A DNA stretch of 64,000 bases from Gammaproteobacteria bacterium (GTDB lineage Bacteria; Pseudomonadota; Gammaproteobacteria; JAJPIJ01), in NCBI GenBank assembly GCA_021324815.1, contig JAJPIJ010000046.1:94734-158733 (forward strand), given 5' to 3'. Position numbers and translations under genes: made by a program. Numbering within the stretch: the stretch's first letter is position 1; the number at the start of each line of letters is the position of its first letter. Positions 1 to 10,614 of the stretch are shown here, in pieces. The notes below the pieces were generated by a model that searched no databases, was not told the origin of the DNA, and saw nothing but the letters and a program-made list of their open reading frames with translations.

Positions 1-5
1 AGGAG

Positions 6-1358
6 ATGTTGAACACCCTGCGCCTCGTAATCGAACCGCGCAGCGTGGTCGATCACGAGGCCGTCGGTTGTTTCATCCTCAGCATGGCGCGGACCGTGGC
101 GGACGTGCTTGGCGTTTATCTGCTCGCCAGGTATGCGGGCCTGTTCGACAATCATGGCGGCGGCGATTACTGCCGCATCATGGTGGTGCCGCTGTTCGAA
201 ACGATCGCGGATCTGCACGCATCGCCGGCGATCATGCGCGAGCTGCTGGCCATGCCGCTCATCCGCAACACGGTGGAACAATTCGGCGGCGTGCAGGAAA
301 TCATGATTGGCTACTCCGATTCCAACAAGGATGGCGGTTATTTCGCCGCCAACTGGGAACTGGGCAGGGCCCAGGAGGGCCTCACGAGAGTCGGGAAGGA
401 ATCGGGCGTGCCGGTGAGCTTTTTCCACGGCCGCGGTGGCTCGGTCAGCCGCGGCGGGGCGCCACTCGGTCATGCCGTCGCGGCCCAGCCCGCCGGTTCG
501 GTGCAAGGCCGGATGCGGATCACCGAACAGGGCGAGGTGGCCTCCGCCAAGTATTCCAACAAGGGCACGGCGCTGTACTCCATGGAATTGCTCGCCGCCA
601 GCGTGTTCCAGCACAGCCTGATGTCGGAGCGAGAACGGGAGCTCAAACCACATCCAGAATTCGATGAAGTCATGGCATTGCTCTCCGAGCATTCGTGCAT
701 GGCCTACCGGCAGCTGGTCGATCAGCCGGGACTGGTGTCCTACTATGAGACCGCCAGTCCGGTGGAGGAGTTGTCCCTCCTCAACATCGGTTCGCGGCCG
801 GTGCGGCGCTTCGGCGCCAAGACGCTCGCGCAATTGCGCGCCATCCCCTGGGTGTTCGGCTGGACGCAGAACCGGCACATGATCACCGGCTGGTACGGCG
901 TGGGCTCCGGCCTGGCCAGATTCGCCGGCGGCCGGGGAAACATCAAGTTGCTGCGGACCATGTTCAGGGAATCAAGGTTGTTCCGGTTGATCATCGACGA
1001 GGTCGAAAAATCGCTGACCCAGGTGGATCTCATCATCGCGCGCAAGTACGCCGATCTGGTCGAGGACAGGAATGTTCGCGAGAGGGTGTACGGCCTGTTT
1101 GAGGAGGAATATCACCTGACCGTCAGGCAGATATTGCGCGTCGTCGAGGCGCGTACGCTCTGCGAGCGCTTCCCGCGTTTTCGCCGCCGCCTCACCCGAA
1201 GGCTCGCGGCGATCAACCAGGTGGGGCTGACGCAGGTCGATCTGATCCGCCGCTTCCGCGCCTTGAAGAAAAAGGATGAAAAGGCGGCCCGCGATTATCT
1301 TGTGCCGTTGCTCCTGTCCATCAACTGCATTGCCGCCGGCCTCGGCTGGACCGGCTAG
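6..1358 (+). CDS. ppc: Phosphoenolpyruvate carboxylase, C-terminal part (5' end outside window)
   Basis: 450 aa; GYSDSNKDGGY, FHGRGGSVSRGG and QGEVASAKYSN motifs of PEPC. Confidence 0.95.
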   Translation: MLNTLRLVIEPRSVVDHEAVGCFILSMARTVADVLGVYLLARYAGLFDNHGGGDYCRIMVVPLFETIADLHASPAIMRELLAMPLIRNTVEQFGGVQEIMIGYSDSNKDGGYFAANWELGRAQEGLTRVGKESGVPVSFFHGRGGSVSRGGAPLGHAVAAQPAGSVQGRMRITEQGEVASAKYSNKGTALYSMELLAASVFQHSLMSERERELKPHPEFDEVMALLSEHSCMAYRQLVDQPGLVSYYETASPVEELSLLNIGSRPVRRFGAKTLAQLRAIPWVFGWTQNRHMITGWYGVGSGLARFAGGRGNIKLLRTMFRESRLFRLIIDEVEKSLTQVDLIIARKYADLVEDRNVRERVYGLFEEEYHLTVRQILRVVEARTLCERFPRFRRRLTRRLAAINQVGLTQVDLIRRFRALKKKDEKAARDYLVPLLLSINCIAAGLGWTG

Positions 1359-1416
1359 TTATTACATCTGATTGAAATATATAAGGTAATTTACGCATTA
1401 TTATTTTATTGCAAAT

Positions 1417-1435
1417 AATAATGATTATCATTTAT
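1417..1435. promoter_or_regulatory. Putative Fur box
   Basis: AATAATGATTATCATTTAT matches 14/19 of GATAATGATAATCATTATC; lies just upstream of the small ORF/porin/FMN-binding/ApbE run. Confidence 0.65.
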
Positions 1436-1474
1436 ATTTATTAAAGGTAACTCTTCAAATCCCCCCAAGCCACC

Positions 1475-1792
1475 ATGCACCAACACGCAGATCCGGATTT
1501 GTTGCAGACAGCGCTGCTTTTCTTGATGACGCAGCACGTGATTCAAGGCGGACGACGCGAATTGGCGCTGGCGGTCATCGATCATCTCGATCAACTTTGC
1601 CTGCGCCTTGAAGCATTGCCGCCCAGGCTGGGCAGGGCGATGCCGCGCCTGCGGGAGCAATGGCGCGTGATTGCCGGCGGGCAAGGGCGGTTGGTTCCCG
1701 CAACCGGCGGAGACACGCCGAGAGCCTCCAACGCGGCTCGCAGCGCCAGGGTCCTTCGGTTTCCGCTGAACGGGAGGGGGCATGGGCGGTGA
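1475..1792 (+). CDS. Hypothetical protein, first ORF after the putative Fur box
   Basis: 105 aa ORF, no family recognised. Confidence 0.45.
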   Translation: MHQHADPDLLQTALLFLMTQHVIQGGRRELALAVIDHLDQLCLRLEALPPRLGRAMPRLREQWRVIAGGQGRLVPATGGDTPRASNAARSARVLRFPLNGRGHGR

Positions 1793-2006
1793 AAGGTGCC
1801 GGGTGGAGCACCTCGCCAGCGGCGACTACTGCGAAGTGAGTCGTTGCATGGATTGCGGCGGCCTGCATCTGACCATGGGCTCGCTCACGGTGCGTCTGCC
1901 GCTGCACGTCGTGAAAGACCTCGCCGTGTGCGTGACCGCCGCGTTGCGCACCCTGGAAGTGCCGGCGGAATGCATCGATCCACGCTTCCAATGCCTTAAG
2001 AACTGA
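1782..2006 (+). CDS. Small hypothetical protein with CxxC motif
   Basis: 74 aa ORF (CMDCGGLHLTMGSLTVRLPL) overlapping the previous ORF. Confidence 0.5.
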   Translation: MGGERCRVEHLASGDYCEVSRCMDCGGLHLTMGSLTVRLPLHVVKDLAVCVTAALRTLEVPAECIDPRFQCLKN

Positions 2007-2052
2007 CATTGCTCGAATGAATGACCCCACAAAATACCAGGAGGGAAAACGT

Positions 2053-3342
2053 ATGATGAGGCTCGTTTCTATAATGGCGACTGCTCTGCTGCTTGCCGCC
2101 CCGGCCTTTGCTGACAGCGATGCCAGCCTGGAAGCGCGCATCAATCAATTGCAAAAGCAACTGGAAGGCATGAAGCAACTGCAGAAGGAGGTCGAAGACC
2201 TGAAGGCCCAACTGGAGCAGGAGGCCAAAGAATGGCAATCGGCGAAAATGGCCGCCGCCCCTTCCAGTCAGCCCTACGTGGCGCCACCTTCGACGACGGA
2301 ATCATCGACATCACTCGGCGGCTATGGCGAGATGGCCTATTCCACATCCGGAATCGAACCCAAACCCTCCGACCCGCAGGCCGATCTGCTCAGGTTTGTG
2401 ATGTTTCTCGGTCATCGTTTCAACGATCAATTGTCGTTTCAATCCGAACTCGAGCTGGAGCACGCCGTGGCCAGCAAGGATGATAAGGGTGAGGTCGAAG
2501 TCGAGCAGGCATGGCTGGATTATCGCTTCAATGACGAGGCCAGCGTGAAGGCCGGCTTGCTTCTTATTCCATTGGGGTTTCTGAACGAGAGCCATGAACC
2601 GCCGAACTTCTACGGGGTATTCCGCAACTCCGTGGAAACCCGGATTATTCCAACCACTTGGCGTGAAGGCGGTTTGGGGTTGCACGGCACGCTTCACGGC
2701 GATTTTCTGTATGACGTTGGCATTACCACTGGTTTCGACGCCGGCAAGATTGATGACCCGGCGTTCGGCATTCGCAGTGCGCATCAGGAACTGCAACTGG
2801 CCAACGCAAGCGACTTCAGTGTCTACGGCAGTTTGAAATACATCGGCCATCCGGGATTATTGCTGGGTACCGGTATTTTTTCCGGCAATACCGGTCAGGA
2901 TGGCGCCAGCAATCCGCTGCTTAAGGGAGTGGATGCCAGAATGACCCTGGGTGAGGCACACGCGCGCTACGCGGCGCATCGGGTCGATCTGCAGGCGCTT
3001 TACGCCTTGGGGACGCTCGATGACGCAGCCCGGGTCACGGCGGCCATTCAACAGGCGGCGCCCAAACGCTTTGAGGGGTGGTTTCTACAGGCGGCCTATC
3101 ATTTGTGGAGCCAGGGGCAGATGGATTTCGCGCCGTTTGTGCGCTACGAGGAATATGACATCGCGCAAGCGGAAGACATCGTCAACGGTCTCCTGAAGGA
3201 CAGGGCTGCCCGCGACAGCATTGAAACCGTGGGCTTCAGCTTCAAACCGCATCCGGATGTGGTGCTGAAGATGGATTATCAAAACTTCGAAAGAATTACC
3301 GGCAGCAGCGGTTTCAACCTCGGTGTGGGGTACGAGTTTTAG
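2053..3342 (+). CDS. Outer-membrane porin-like beta-barrel protein with N-terminal coiled coil
   Basis: Signal peptide MMRLVSIMATALLLAAPAFA, coiled coil, C-terminal GVGYEF ending in aromatic F. Confidence 0.75.
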   Translation: MMRLVSIMATALLLAAPAFADSDASLEARINQLQKQLEGMKQLQKEVEDLKAQLEQEAKEWQSAKMAAAPSSQPYVAPPSTTESSTSLGGYGEMAYSTSGIEPKPSDPQADLLRFVMFLGHRFNDQLSFQSELELEHAVASKDDKGEVEVEQAWLDYRFNDEASVKAGLLLIPLGFLNESHEPPNFYGVFRNSVETRIIPTTWREGGLGLHGTLHGDFLYDVGITTGFDAGKIDDPAFGIRSAHQELQLANASDFSVYGSLKYIGHPGLLLGTGIFSGNTGQDGASNPLLKGVDARMTLGEAHARYAAHRVDLQALYALGTLDDAARVTAAIQQAAPKRFEGWFLQAAYHLWSQGQMDFAPFVRYEEYDIAQAEDIVNGLLKDRAARDSIETVGFSFKPHPDVVLKMDYQNFERITGSSGFNLGVGYEF

Positions 3343-3400
3343 CCCTGGGCGGGACCGCGCCGCCAAGGGAATGCAAGTGTTCAAAGATCAGACGTAATCC

Positions 3401-3934
3401 ATGCAACGATATATGAGGGCCGAGTTATTGATCCCGGCGGGGTTCATCGTGCTGGTCGCGCCGGCGCGGGCGGTGACGTATCTGAGCGTTGAGCAGGCCC
3501 AGCAGGCCATATTCCCCGGCGCGAAATTCACTCCCGATTTCAGGAAACTGACTGATGCGGAAGTGGCGCGGATCGAGAAGGAATCGGATACGACGGCCTA
3601 TTCCCGTGAAGTGAAATGCTGGAAGGTGGACGCCGGCGGGTGGTTCATTGTCGATGAAGTCATCGGCAAGCACGAGTTCATCACGTATGCGGTGGGGCTG
3701 GATGCCGGCGGCGCCGTTCAGGGTATAGAGATCATGGACTACCGGGAGACGCACGGCGGCGAGATTCGCCAGCCGTCCTGGCGCGCCCAGTTTCACGGCA
3801 GGAAGCATGGCGAGGCATTGAAGCTTGAGGATGACATCCAAAACATCAGTGGGGCGACGCTGTCGTGCAAGCACGTCACCGACGGCGTGCGGCGGCTGCT
3901 CACTTTTTATGACCTCGTGCTGAAAGGAAGGTAG
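3401..3934 (+). CDS. FMN-binding domain protein (periplasmic, covalent flavinylation target)
   Basis: DIQNISGATLSCKHVTDGV resembles the D..(S/T)GAT flavinylation motif; signal-like N-terminus. Confidence 0.85.
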   Translation: MQRYMRAELLIPAGFIVLVAPARAVTYLSVEQAQQAIFPGAKFTPDFRKLTDAEVARIEKESDTTAYSREVKCWKVDAGGWFIVDEVIGKHEFITYAVGLDAGGAVQGIEIMDYRETHGGEIRQPSWRAQFHGRKHGEALKLEDDIQNISGATLSCKHVTDGVRRLLTFYDLVLKGR

Positions 3935-3940
3935 AGGCGG

Positions 3941-4801
3941 ATGCTGATTCGCGCGCGTCCGCTGCTGGGCACCCTCGTCGAGATACGCGCGGCCGGGGGA
4001 AATGCCGCGTCGGTGTCACGCGCCATCACCGCCGCCTTTGACGTCATCGCGGAGGTGCACCGGCTGATGAGCTTTCATGAGCCGGACAGCGACGTCAGCC
4101 GCCTCAACCGGCTGGCGCATCGCGAGGCGGTTCAAGTCGACGCGCAAACCTGGGAGGTTCTGGCCTGTGCGCTGGAATTGAGCCGGGGATCGGGGGGGCT
4201 TTTCGATTGCGCGATCGCCCCTCGTCTCGTGCGGTTGGGGTATCTGCCCAGGACGCCGGGGGTGGAAAGCGGCGTTGATGCCTCGAGCGCCCACATCGAA
4301 TTGCTGGCCGGTCATCGCGTCCGCTTTCTAAAACCGCTGGCCATCGATCTGGGCGGCATTGCGAAGGGATACGCGGTCGATCAGGCCATCCGGCGGTTGC
4401 AAAACCACGGCATCGGAACGGCCTGTGTAAACGCGGGCGGCGATCTCCGTGTTTTGGGTGATCGAAATTGGCCTGTTCTCATCCGCCTGCCCGCGGCTCC
4501 CCGCCGGGCATTCCTGCCAGTCACGATACGCCAGCAAGCACTGGCCACCACCGCCCATTACTTCACCGCCAGGGTTGAAAACGATCGGGTCGTCACCCCA
4601 TTGATCGATCCGCGAACGGGCCGGTGCCGGACTGAGAACCACAACGTCTCCGTCGCAGCCCCCTCCTGCATGCTGGCCGACGCGCTGACGAAAGTTGTCT
4701 GGTTGAGCGGCGACGCCTGGCACCCGTTGCTGGCGCGCCATCGCGCCCGTGCGATCGTGCTGCCCGGGGAGAGGGAAGGGGGGTGCGCCGGTGCGGCATG
4801 A
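3941..4801 (+). CDS. apbE: FAD:protein FMN transferase (ApbE family)
   Basis: GGIAKGYAVDQA and NAGGDLRVLG motifs; adjacent to its likely substrate. Confidence 0.9.
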   Translation: MLIRARPLLGTLVEIRAAGGNAASVSRAITAAFDVIAEVHRLMSFHEPDSDVSRLNRLAHREAVQVDAQTWEVLACALELSRGSGGLFDCAIAPRLVRLGYLPRTPGVESGVDASSAHIELLAGHRVRFLKPLAIDLGGIAKGYAVDQAIRRLQNHGIGTACVNAGGDLRVLGDRNWPVLIRLPAAPRRAFLPVTIRQQALATTAHYFTARVENDRVVTPLIDPRTGRCRTENHNVSVAAPSCMLADALTKVVWLSGDAWHPLLARHRARAIVLPGEREGGCAGAA

Positions 4802-5258
4802 CATGCCGCGCATGTGTTTCGACCGCGTGTGCCTTGAACGCTGGCACCGGATTGCGATTTACGCGGTGACGGCGCTGACGACCGTTTCCGGGCTGGCATG
4901 GCTGTGGCTGCATTATTTTGTCACCACTCCCGGGCGGCCGGCGCGCGCTCCCCATCCGCTGGAGCCGCTGAGCCTGAAAATACACGGGGCCGCCGCCATG
5001 CTGATGCTGTTGTGCCTGGGGACGCTGCTTCTGCCCCACATGCTCGGGGCCTGGCGGCTTGGAAGGAACCGTTACCCGGGCGGGTTGCTTGCGATGGTCA
5101 ACCTGCTGCTGATTTTGACGGGATACGCGCTGTACTATGTCAGCACCGAGGAAAACCACGCATTCATCAGCGCCGTGCACTGGATCACCGGCCTGCTGCT
5201 TCCCGTCGTCATGGTCCTTCACATTGTCACCGGGCGGCGCGGAGGCCCGCGTGGCTGA
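4749..5258 (+). CDS. Multi-helix membrane protein, possibly DUF4405/cytochrome b-like
   Basis: Four hydrophobic segments with conserved-looking His; overlaps apbE end; true start probably downstream of 4749. Confidence 0.6.
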   Translation: MRSCCPGRGKGGAPVRHDMPRMCFDRVCLERWHRIAIYAVTALTTVSGLAWLWLHYFVTTPGRPARAPHPLEPLSLKIHGAAAMLMLLCLGTLLLPHMLGAWRLGRNRYPGGLLAMVNLLLILTGYALYYVSTEENHAFISAVHWITGLLLPVVMVLHIVTGRRGGPRG

Positions 5259-5313
5259 ACACTCCACGCCGGCTGTGGTAAGCTTGGACGATTCCATCGA
5301 TGGAGTCGCAGAG

Positions 5314-6114
5314 ATGTCCGGCAAAGATCGCGGGGGAAAGGTGCAGCCGCTGCTTGCCGAGGAGGCGCGGGCCAGGGCGGTGAAGAACACCGGGAAGGAT
5401 GAATTGTTTTCCGACCGGAATTCCGGCGCGGCGGATTTCCGCTTCGATCAAAAGACCGCGACCGTGTTCGATGACATGGTCAACCGCTCGGTGCCGTTTT
5501 ACGCCGAGATCCAGCGCATGACGGGCGAGATGGCAGCCGACTTCGCCGCCGCCGGCAGTAATTTGTTCGATCTCGGCTGCTCGACCGGCACCACGCTTTT
5601 GTACCTGGACCGCGCGGTCAATCAGGACGTCCGTTTCGTCGGCGTCGATAATTCGGCGGACATGCTGGCCAAGGCGCGGGAAAAGCTGAAGGCGCAGGGC
5701 GTGACCCGCGCCTGTGATCTCGTGCAGGCGGATTTGCACCAGGGCGTGCTGGTCGAGAACGCCTCGGTGGCGGTGATGAACCTGACGTTGCAGTTCATCC
5801 GTCCGCTGTACCGCGAGCGCGTCATCAAGCAGGTCTTCGAAGGCCTGAACGAGCACGGCTGCCTGCTGCTGGTGGAAAAACAGACGCTGTCGGACAGCCT
5901 GCTCAACCGCCTGTTCATCCGCTACTACTACGACATGAAGCGCCGCAACGGCTACTCCGAGGTCGAGATCGCGCAGAAGCGCGAGGCGCTGGAGAACGTG
6001 CTCATCCCCTACCGTCCCGAGGAGAACCGCGAGCTGCTGCGCTCGGTCGGTTTCCGCTACGTGGAGGAGTTTTTCCGCTGGTACAATTTCGCCGGCCTGA
6101 TCGCGGTGAAATAG
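5314..6114 (+). CDS. cmoA: Carboxy-S-adenosyl-L-methionine synthase
   Basis: [41 protein letters not shown] typical of CmoA. Confidence 0.9.
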   Translation: MSGKDRGGKVQPLLAEEARARAVKNTGKDELFSDRNSGAADFRFDQKTATVFDDMVNRSVPFYAEIQRMTGEMAADFAAAGSNLFDLGCSTGTTLLYLDRAVNQDVRFVGVDNSADMLAKAREKLKAQGVTRACDLVQADLHQGVLVENASVAVMNLTLQFIRPLYRERVIKQVFEGLNEHGCLLLVEKQTLSDSLLNRLFIRYYYDMKRRNGYSEVEIAQKREALENVLIPYRPEENRELLRSVGFRYVEEFFRWYNFAGLIAVK

Positions 6115-6125
6115 CACCGATCTTC

Positions 6126-6875
6126 ATGCTGCAGAGAATTGCCCGCATGCCGTGGGTCATTGCCTACGGCAACTGGTTGTTCAAATACCGCAATGCCGTC
6201 TTCCCGCTGGTGATGGTGGCGCTGTTTCTGGGCTTCCGGCCGGTATTGTGGCGCGGCAGCCTGGCCGCGGACGCCTGGCTGGACGGGCTGGGACTCGTCG
6301 TCGCGCTGACGGGGCAGGGGCTGCGCGCCGCGGTGATCGGCTACGCCTACATCAAGCGCGGCGGGGTCAACAAGCGCATCCATGCCGATCAACTGGTGAC
6401 GGAGGGACTGTTCGCGCATGCGCGCAATCCGCTCTATGTCGGCAATCTGCTGATCCTCGCCGGCCTCTTCATCATCCACAACCATCCGGCGGTTTACATG
6501 CTGGGCGGCTTGTATTTCGTGAGCGCATACATCGCCATCGTCGCCGCCGAGGAGCGGTTCCTGTCGGACAAATTCGGCGGCGCCTACGATGACTATTGCC
6601 GGCGGGTGCCGCGCTGGCTGCCGGATCTGCGCGGTCTGCGCGACACCCTGGGCCAGATGGAATTCAACTGGCGCCGCGTGGTGATCAAGGACTACGCCAG
6701 CGCCTACACCTGGATGATGACCGCGCTGCTCATCTTCGCCTACGAAGGCATGGCTCCGGCCGGATGGAGGATGCGGCGCGGCTGCCTGGTGCTGGCACTG
6801 GCCGCCGCCCTGACACTGGTTTTTGTCGTGGTGCGCGTGTTGAAGAAACGCCGTTTGTTGCGCGAGGCTGCCTGA
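6126..6875 (+). CDS. Isoprenylcysteine carboxyl methyltransferase-like/PEMT-type membrane methyltransferase
   Basis: GLFAHARNPLYVGNLL and EERFLSDKFGGAYDDYCRRVPRWLP motif. Confidence 0.8.
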   Translation: MLQRIARMPWVIAYGNWLFKYRNAVFPLVMVALFLGFRPVLWRGSLAADAWLDGLGLVVALTGQGLRAAVIGYAYIKRGGVNKRIHADQLVTEGLFAHARNPLYVGNLLILAGLFIIHNHPAVYMLGGLYFVSAYIAIVAAEERFLSDKFGGAYDDYCRRVPRWLPDLRGLRDTLGQMEFNWRRVVIKDYASAYTWMMTALLIFAYEGMAPAGWRMRRGCLVLALAAALTLVFVVVRVLKKRRLLREAA

Positions 6876-6884
6876 GTTATGCTT

Positions 6885-7307
6885 TCAGCGGACTTCCATC
6901 ACGCCCTCCATCCCCTTGGAGCGGTGGCTGGGGAACATCAGCAACTTGTGGTCGCAGAAGTAAGCATACGTGCCGGCTTTTGCCGGCGTGAATCTGACCA
7001 CCGCGCTTTTGCCGGCATCGACGTTCTGCCTGACCTGCAAATCCGGATCGTCGATGACGAAACTGTGGGGTATGGCGGTGGCAACGTTGTTGAGCGTGAT
7101 CTCCACCGGTTTGCCGGCCCTGACGATGATATGCGCGGGTTTGAAGGTGTAACTGTCGAGGGTCATCGTGAGGTGCTGCACCCCGCCGGCGTCCGTCTCC
7201 AGGGTCACGGGCGGCGTTGCGGCGGGCGACGGCGGCGGCTCGTCGGCAATCACCGGATTCAGGACCGGAATCATGGCGAGTGCCAGGCCAATGGATGCAA
7301 GTCGCAT
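6885..7307 (-). CDS. Cupredoxin-like periplasmic protein
   Basis: Signal peptide; IPHSFVIDD and AGTYAYFCDHKLLMFPSH copper-site-like residues. Confidence 0.8.
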   Translation of the reverse strand: MRLASIGLALAMIPVLNPVIADEPPPSPAATPPVTLETDAGGVQHLTMTLDSYTFKPAHIIVRAGKPVEITLNNVATAIPHSFVIDDPDLQVRQNVDAGKSAVVRFTPAKAGTYAYFCDHKLLMFPSHRSKGMEGVMEVR

Positions 7308-7318
7308 GTGGGGCCTCC

Positions 7319-8559
7319 TTATTCGACTTCGGAAACAATCCGGGCGGGCAGGCGGATGTCGTCATCCGCGGGCATCGGCAGCAGATGCGTCTTGCCGCTG
7401 GCGTCCGCAAGCCACGTGAGCAGCGCGGGGAAACGCCTGAAAAGGGACAGGGCGGCGGCGGCGAGATGGGGGCGCATGGCCAGCTGCGCATAAAATGAAG
7501 AGCGGCGCATGCGCGCCGCGAAGTGGCGGCGCCAGGCGAGGTCATAGCGTCGCGCGGCGGCCGCCATCTCGCCGCGGCGGATTTCGGCGCGGTGCGTGAT
7601 CAGGCATTCCGCCAGCAGCCACGCGCTTTGCATGGCGAGACTGATGCCCTCGGCGATCACCGGATGCGCCTCGCCGGCGGCATTGCCCGCAAGCCAGATC
7701 CGTCCGCGGCGCAGGGCACGCCGACCCGGGCGGATGGGACCGGCGGCAAGCCATGCGCCCCGCACGCGTGCGGGGCGGAGGGCCTCGCGCACACCGCGGC
7801 AATGGGCCGTGATGTGCGCCAGCACCGCCTCGCCCGCGCGCCGTCCCGGCGCGCGTTCGCGGCAGGATTGCAGCACGTCGCGGCGCACGCAGCATGACAG
7901 GCTGACACGCCCGCCGTCGGTGTGCACCATGCCGCCGTACCCGCCGGGAAAGGCGAGCAGCGTCATCAAATCGGGCGGCAGACCGGCATCTGCGAAATGC
8001 GCCTTGAAACCCAGGAGCTCAGCGGGCGCCGGCGGCGGCGATCGCAGTTCCGGCAGCAGGCCGGCCTCCCAGGAGCCTTGCGCGACAATGGCGATCGGGG
8101 CGGAAATCTCCCCGCACCGCCGCGAGCGGCGATGCGACAGCTTGCATCGCACTTCATTGCCGTCCTGTTCCAGGGAAGTGACCGCCCAGGGTTGGTGAAC
8201 GGTGACGCCGGCGGCGGCCGCGCGCTGCAGCAGCAGGGTGTCCAGATGCTCGCGTCCCAGCGCCCGCCCCCACAAACAAGCACCGCCGGGCGGCGACGGC
8301 ATGAGCGCGATGACGGTGTCGTCGCTGCAGAAAATGCCAACGCGACGAATCTCGGGACCGGCCTGGACTTGAAAATTTCGATCCACGTCCAGCCGGCGCA
8401 GGAGCGGCAGGGTGGTCGCGGAGATGAATTCACCGCAGACCTTGCGGCGGGGGAAGGGCGATTTCTCCACCAGCGCCACGCTGAAACCCGCCTGCGCCAG
8501 GAGCAGGGCCGCCGTCGAACCCGCGGGTCCGCCGCCCACGACGATGACATCGCAACTCA
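7319..8559 (-). CDS. FAD-dependent oxidoreductase (geranylgeranyl-reductase/hydroxylase-like)
   Basis: DVIVVGGGPAGSTAALLLAQAG Rossmann motif, KVCGEFIS; probable GTG start at 8559 overlapping upstream gene. Confidence 0.85.
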
Positions 8560-9279
8560 CGCCGTATCCTCCAGTGAGGGATGGATCAGGCGCCGGGCGA
8601 TGAACAAATGCGTGAACAGACCGGCGCCGCGCTCGCTCAGCCGCCAGACATCGTCCGCGGGCCACAACGCCGACAACTCGCGATCCGTGAACCCCGCCCT
8701 CACGCTCGCCACCGCGTCGTGACGGGAAACCTCGTTGCAGCCGATGAGCACGAGCGCGCGGCTCCCGGCCAGCGCCGCCGCCGAGCGCCGCGGCTCGGTG
8801 GCGATGAACACGCGCGCCGCGCCGGCGATGCCGGCAAGGAGATCGCGCAACGCGCACTCATCGAAATGATGCAGCACCAGATTGGCCATCACCAGATCGG
8901 CGTCCCGGCGTTGATGGAACCACGTGAGGATGTCGGCGGTGACGCATTCGACGCGCCAGCCGAGCGCCGTGAACGCGTTCAATGTCGCCGGCGAAACGAC
9001 CGGCCGGCGATCGATCAGAACGGCGGAGACCCCGCTCCAGCGCGGGGCCAGGCTGCGGGCCAGGGACAGCATCAGCGAGCCGTCGCCGGCGCCGATCTCG
9101 ATGACGCGGCGGGGCGCGCGCGCGCCGAACAGCGCCGCCAGATTCCGTCGCAGGATGAACCGCTGACCCATCAGCACGTTGACCCGCTGCAAATCGCGTC
9201 GTGAACGCAGCGCACGGGGATCATCGGCCGGGAGCACGTCCAGCAGCTCCTCCTCCAGATGCCGCTCCGCCAGCGACAT
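8557..9279 (-). CDS. Class I SAM-dependent methyltransferase
   Basis: VIEIGAGDGSLMLSLAR, DLVMANLVLHHF. Confidence 0.8.
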   Translation of the reverse strand: MSLAERHLEEELLDVLPADDPRALRSRRDLQRVNVLMGQRFILRRNLAALFGARAPRRVIEIGAGDGSLMLSLARSLAPRWSGVSAVLIDRRPVVSPATLNAFTALGWRVECVTADILTWFHQRRDADLVMANLVLHHFDECALRDLLAGIAGAARVFIATEPRRSAAALAGSRALVLIGCNEVSRHDAVASVRAGFTDRELSALWPADDVWRLSERGAGLFTHLFIARRLIHPSLEDTA

Positions 9280-9285
9280 GAGCCG

Positions 9286-10410
9286 TCAGTTCACCTTGAG
9301 CAGCGCGCCGTAGCAGCTGAAACCGGCGCCGAAGCTGGACAGCCACCAGGCGCCCGGCGCTGCGCCGCCGGTGAGGGCCCGATCGAGGGCGAACAGCACG
9401 CTGGGACTGCTCATGTTGCCGTATTCGCTTAAGACTTCTGCGCTCCAGCGCGTGGCGTCGTCATCCAGGCCCAGCCGCTCGCGCAGGGCCGAGAGCACAT
9501 CGCGGCCGCCGGCGTGCCAGATCCATGTTTGAATGTCCTTGCGCGGCAGGCCCTGCTCCATCAACACTCTATCGAGCACGGTTTCGGCGTATTGCGCCGC
9601 CAGCCGCGGCACCGGCGGGGTCAGGATGTTGCGCAGCATGCCGCGGCGGTGCTCGAATCGCAGCAGTTCGCGATGCGCCGGCGCGGTCTCCGCGCCAAAC
9701 CCGATCCATTCGATGCGGCGGCCGCCGTTCACCGGCGGCTTGGGACCCAGCACCAGCGCCGCCGCGCCGTCGCCGAACAGGCAGGCGCTGACCAGCACGC
9801 CGGGGTCGTCGTCGAGGTAAAAGGCGGCGCTGCACACCTCCACGCACACCGACAGCACCCGCGCGCAGTCGCCGCCCGAGAGCAGCGCCTGGGCCATGCG
9901 CAGGTTGGGCAGCGCGGCGCCGCAGCCGTTGCCGACCAGGTCGAGGGCGATGACATCGGAGCGCAGTCCCAGCCGCTCGATGAGGTAGCTTGACAGCCCC
10001 GGGCAGAGATAGCCGGTGCAGGTGCTGACGAGAATGGCGTCGATGGCCTGGACGTCGACCGCCGCGTTGGTCAACGCCCGCAGCCCCGCCTGCGCGCCCA
10101 GCGCCGGCGCGTGCTGCTCAAAGCGCCGCTGCAGGGCGTCGGGGTTGAATTGATCGATCTCGGTGATCTGATCGAGCGCCAGATGGCGGCTGCGGATGCC
10201 GTTGCCGCCGGCCAGCAGCTTGCGCATGAGCGCCTGGGAGCGCGAATCGAGGCCGCGGTAGACCTCGGTCTGACGCAGCGCCTCGTAGCAGGCGGCCTGT
10301 GGATAATGGTGCGCAGGCACGGCCGTGCCGACGCCGTCGATGAACATCCGCGATGCGGACGCCGCGGCCGGCAGCGGAAAGGGGGTGGGGAAAAGCTCGG
10401 GCAGATTCAT
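9286..10410 (-). CDS. Type III polyketide synthase (chalcone/stilbene synthase family)
   Basis: GNGCGAALPNL active-site Cys region, CTGYLCPGLSSYL, GDGAAALVLG, SYGNMSSPSVLFALD; internal ATG at 10410 preferred over 10587. Confidence 0.9.
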   Translation of the reverse strand: MNLPELFPTPFPLPAAASASRMFIDGVGTAVPAHHYPQAACYEALRQTEVYRGLDSRSQALMRKLLAGGNGIRSRHLALDQITEIDQFNPDALQRRFEQHAPALGAQAGLRALTNAAVDVQAIDAILVSTCTGYLCPGLSSYLIERLGLRSDVIALDLVGNGCGAALPNLRMAQALLSGGDCARVLSVCVEVCSAAFYLDDDPGVLVSACLFGDGAAALVLGPKPPVNGGRRIEWIGFGAETAPAHRELLRFEHRRGMLRNILTPPVPRLAAQYAETVLDRVLMEQGLPRKDIQTWIWHAGGRDVLSALRERLGLDDDATRWSAEVLSEYGNMSSPSVLFALDRALTGGAAPGAWWLSSFGAGFSCYGALLKVN

Positions 10411-10614
10411 GCGCTCCTGCTCCCGGTGGCTGTGGTTGTCCGTACTTCGCAGTAGAATGATTTTTTCTTGATCGACCCGTCGTGCCGGCGGTTCAACCGC
10501 GGCGGCGGGAACGGTCCTCCTTCCGCGGCGCCGGGCCAAAAAGGCGCGCAAAAGACTTCGCGTGGCGGAATTCCCGTCACTGGTCACGTGTAAAAGGCGA
10601 CGGCAGCCGGCGCG

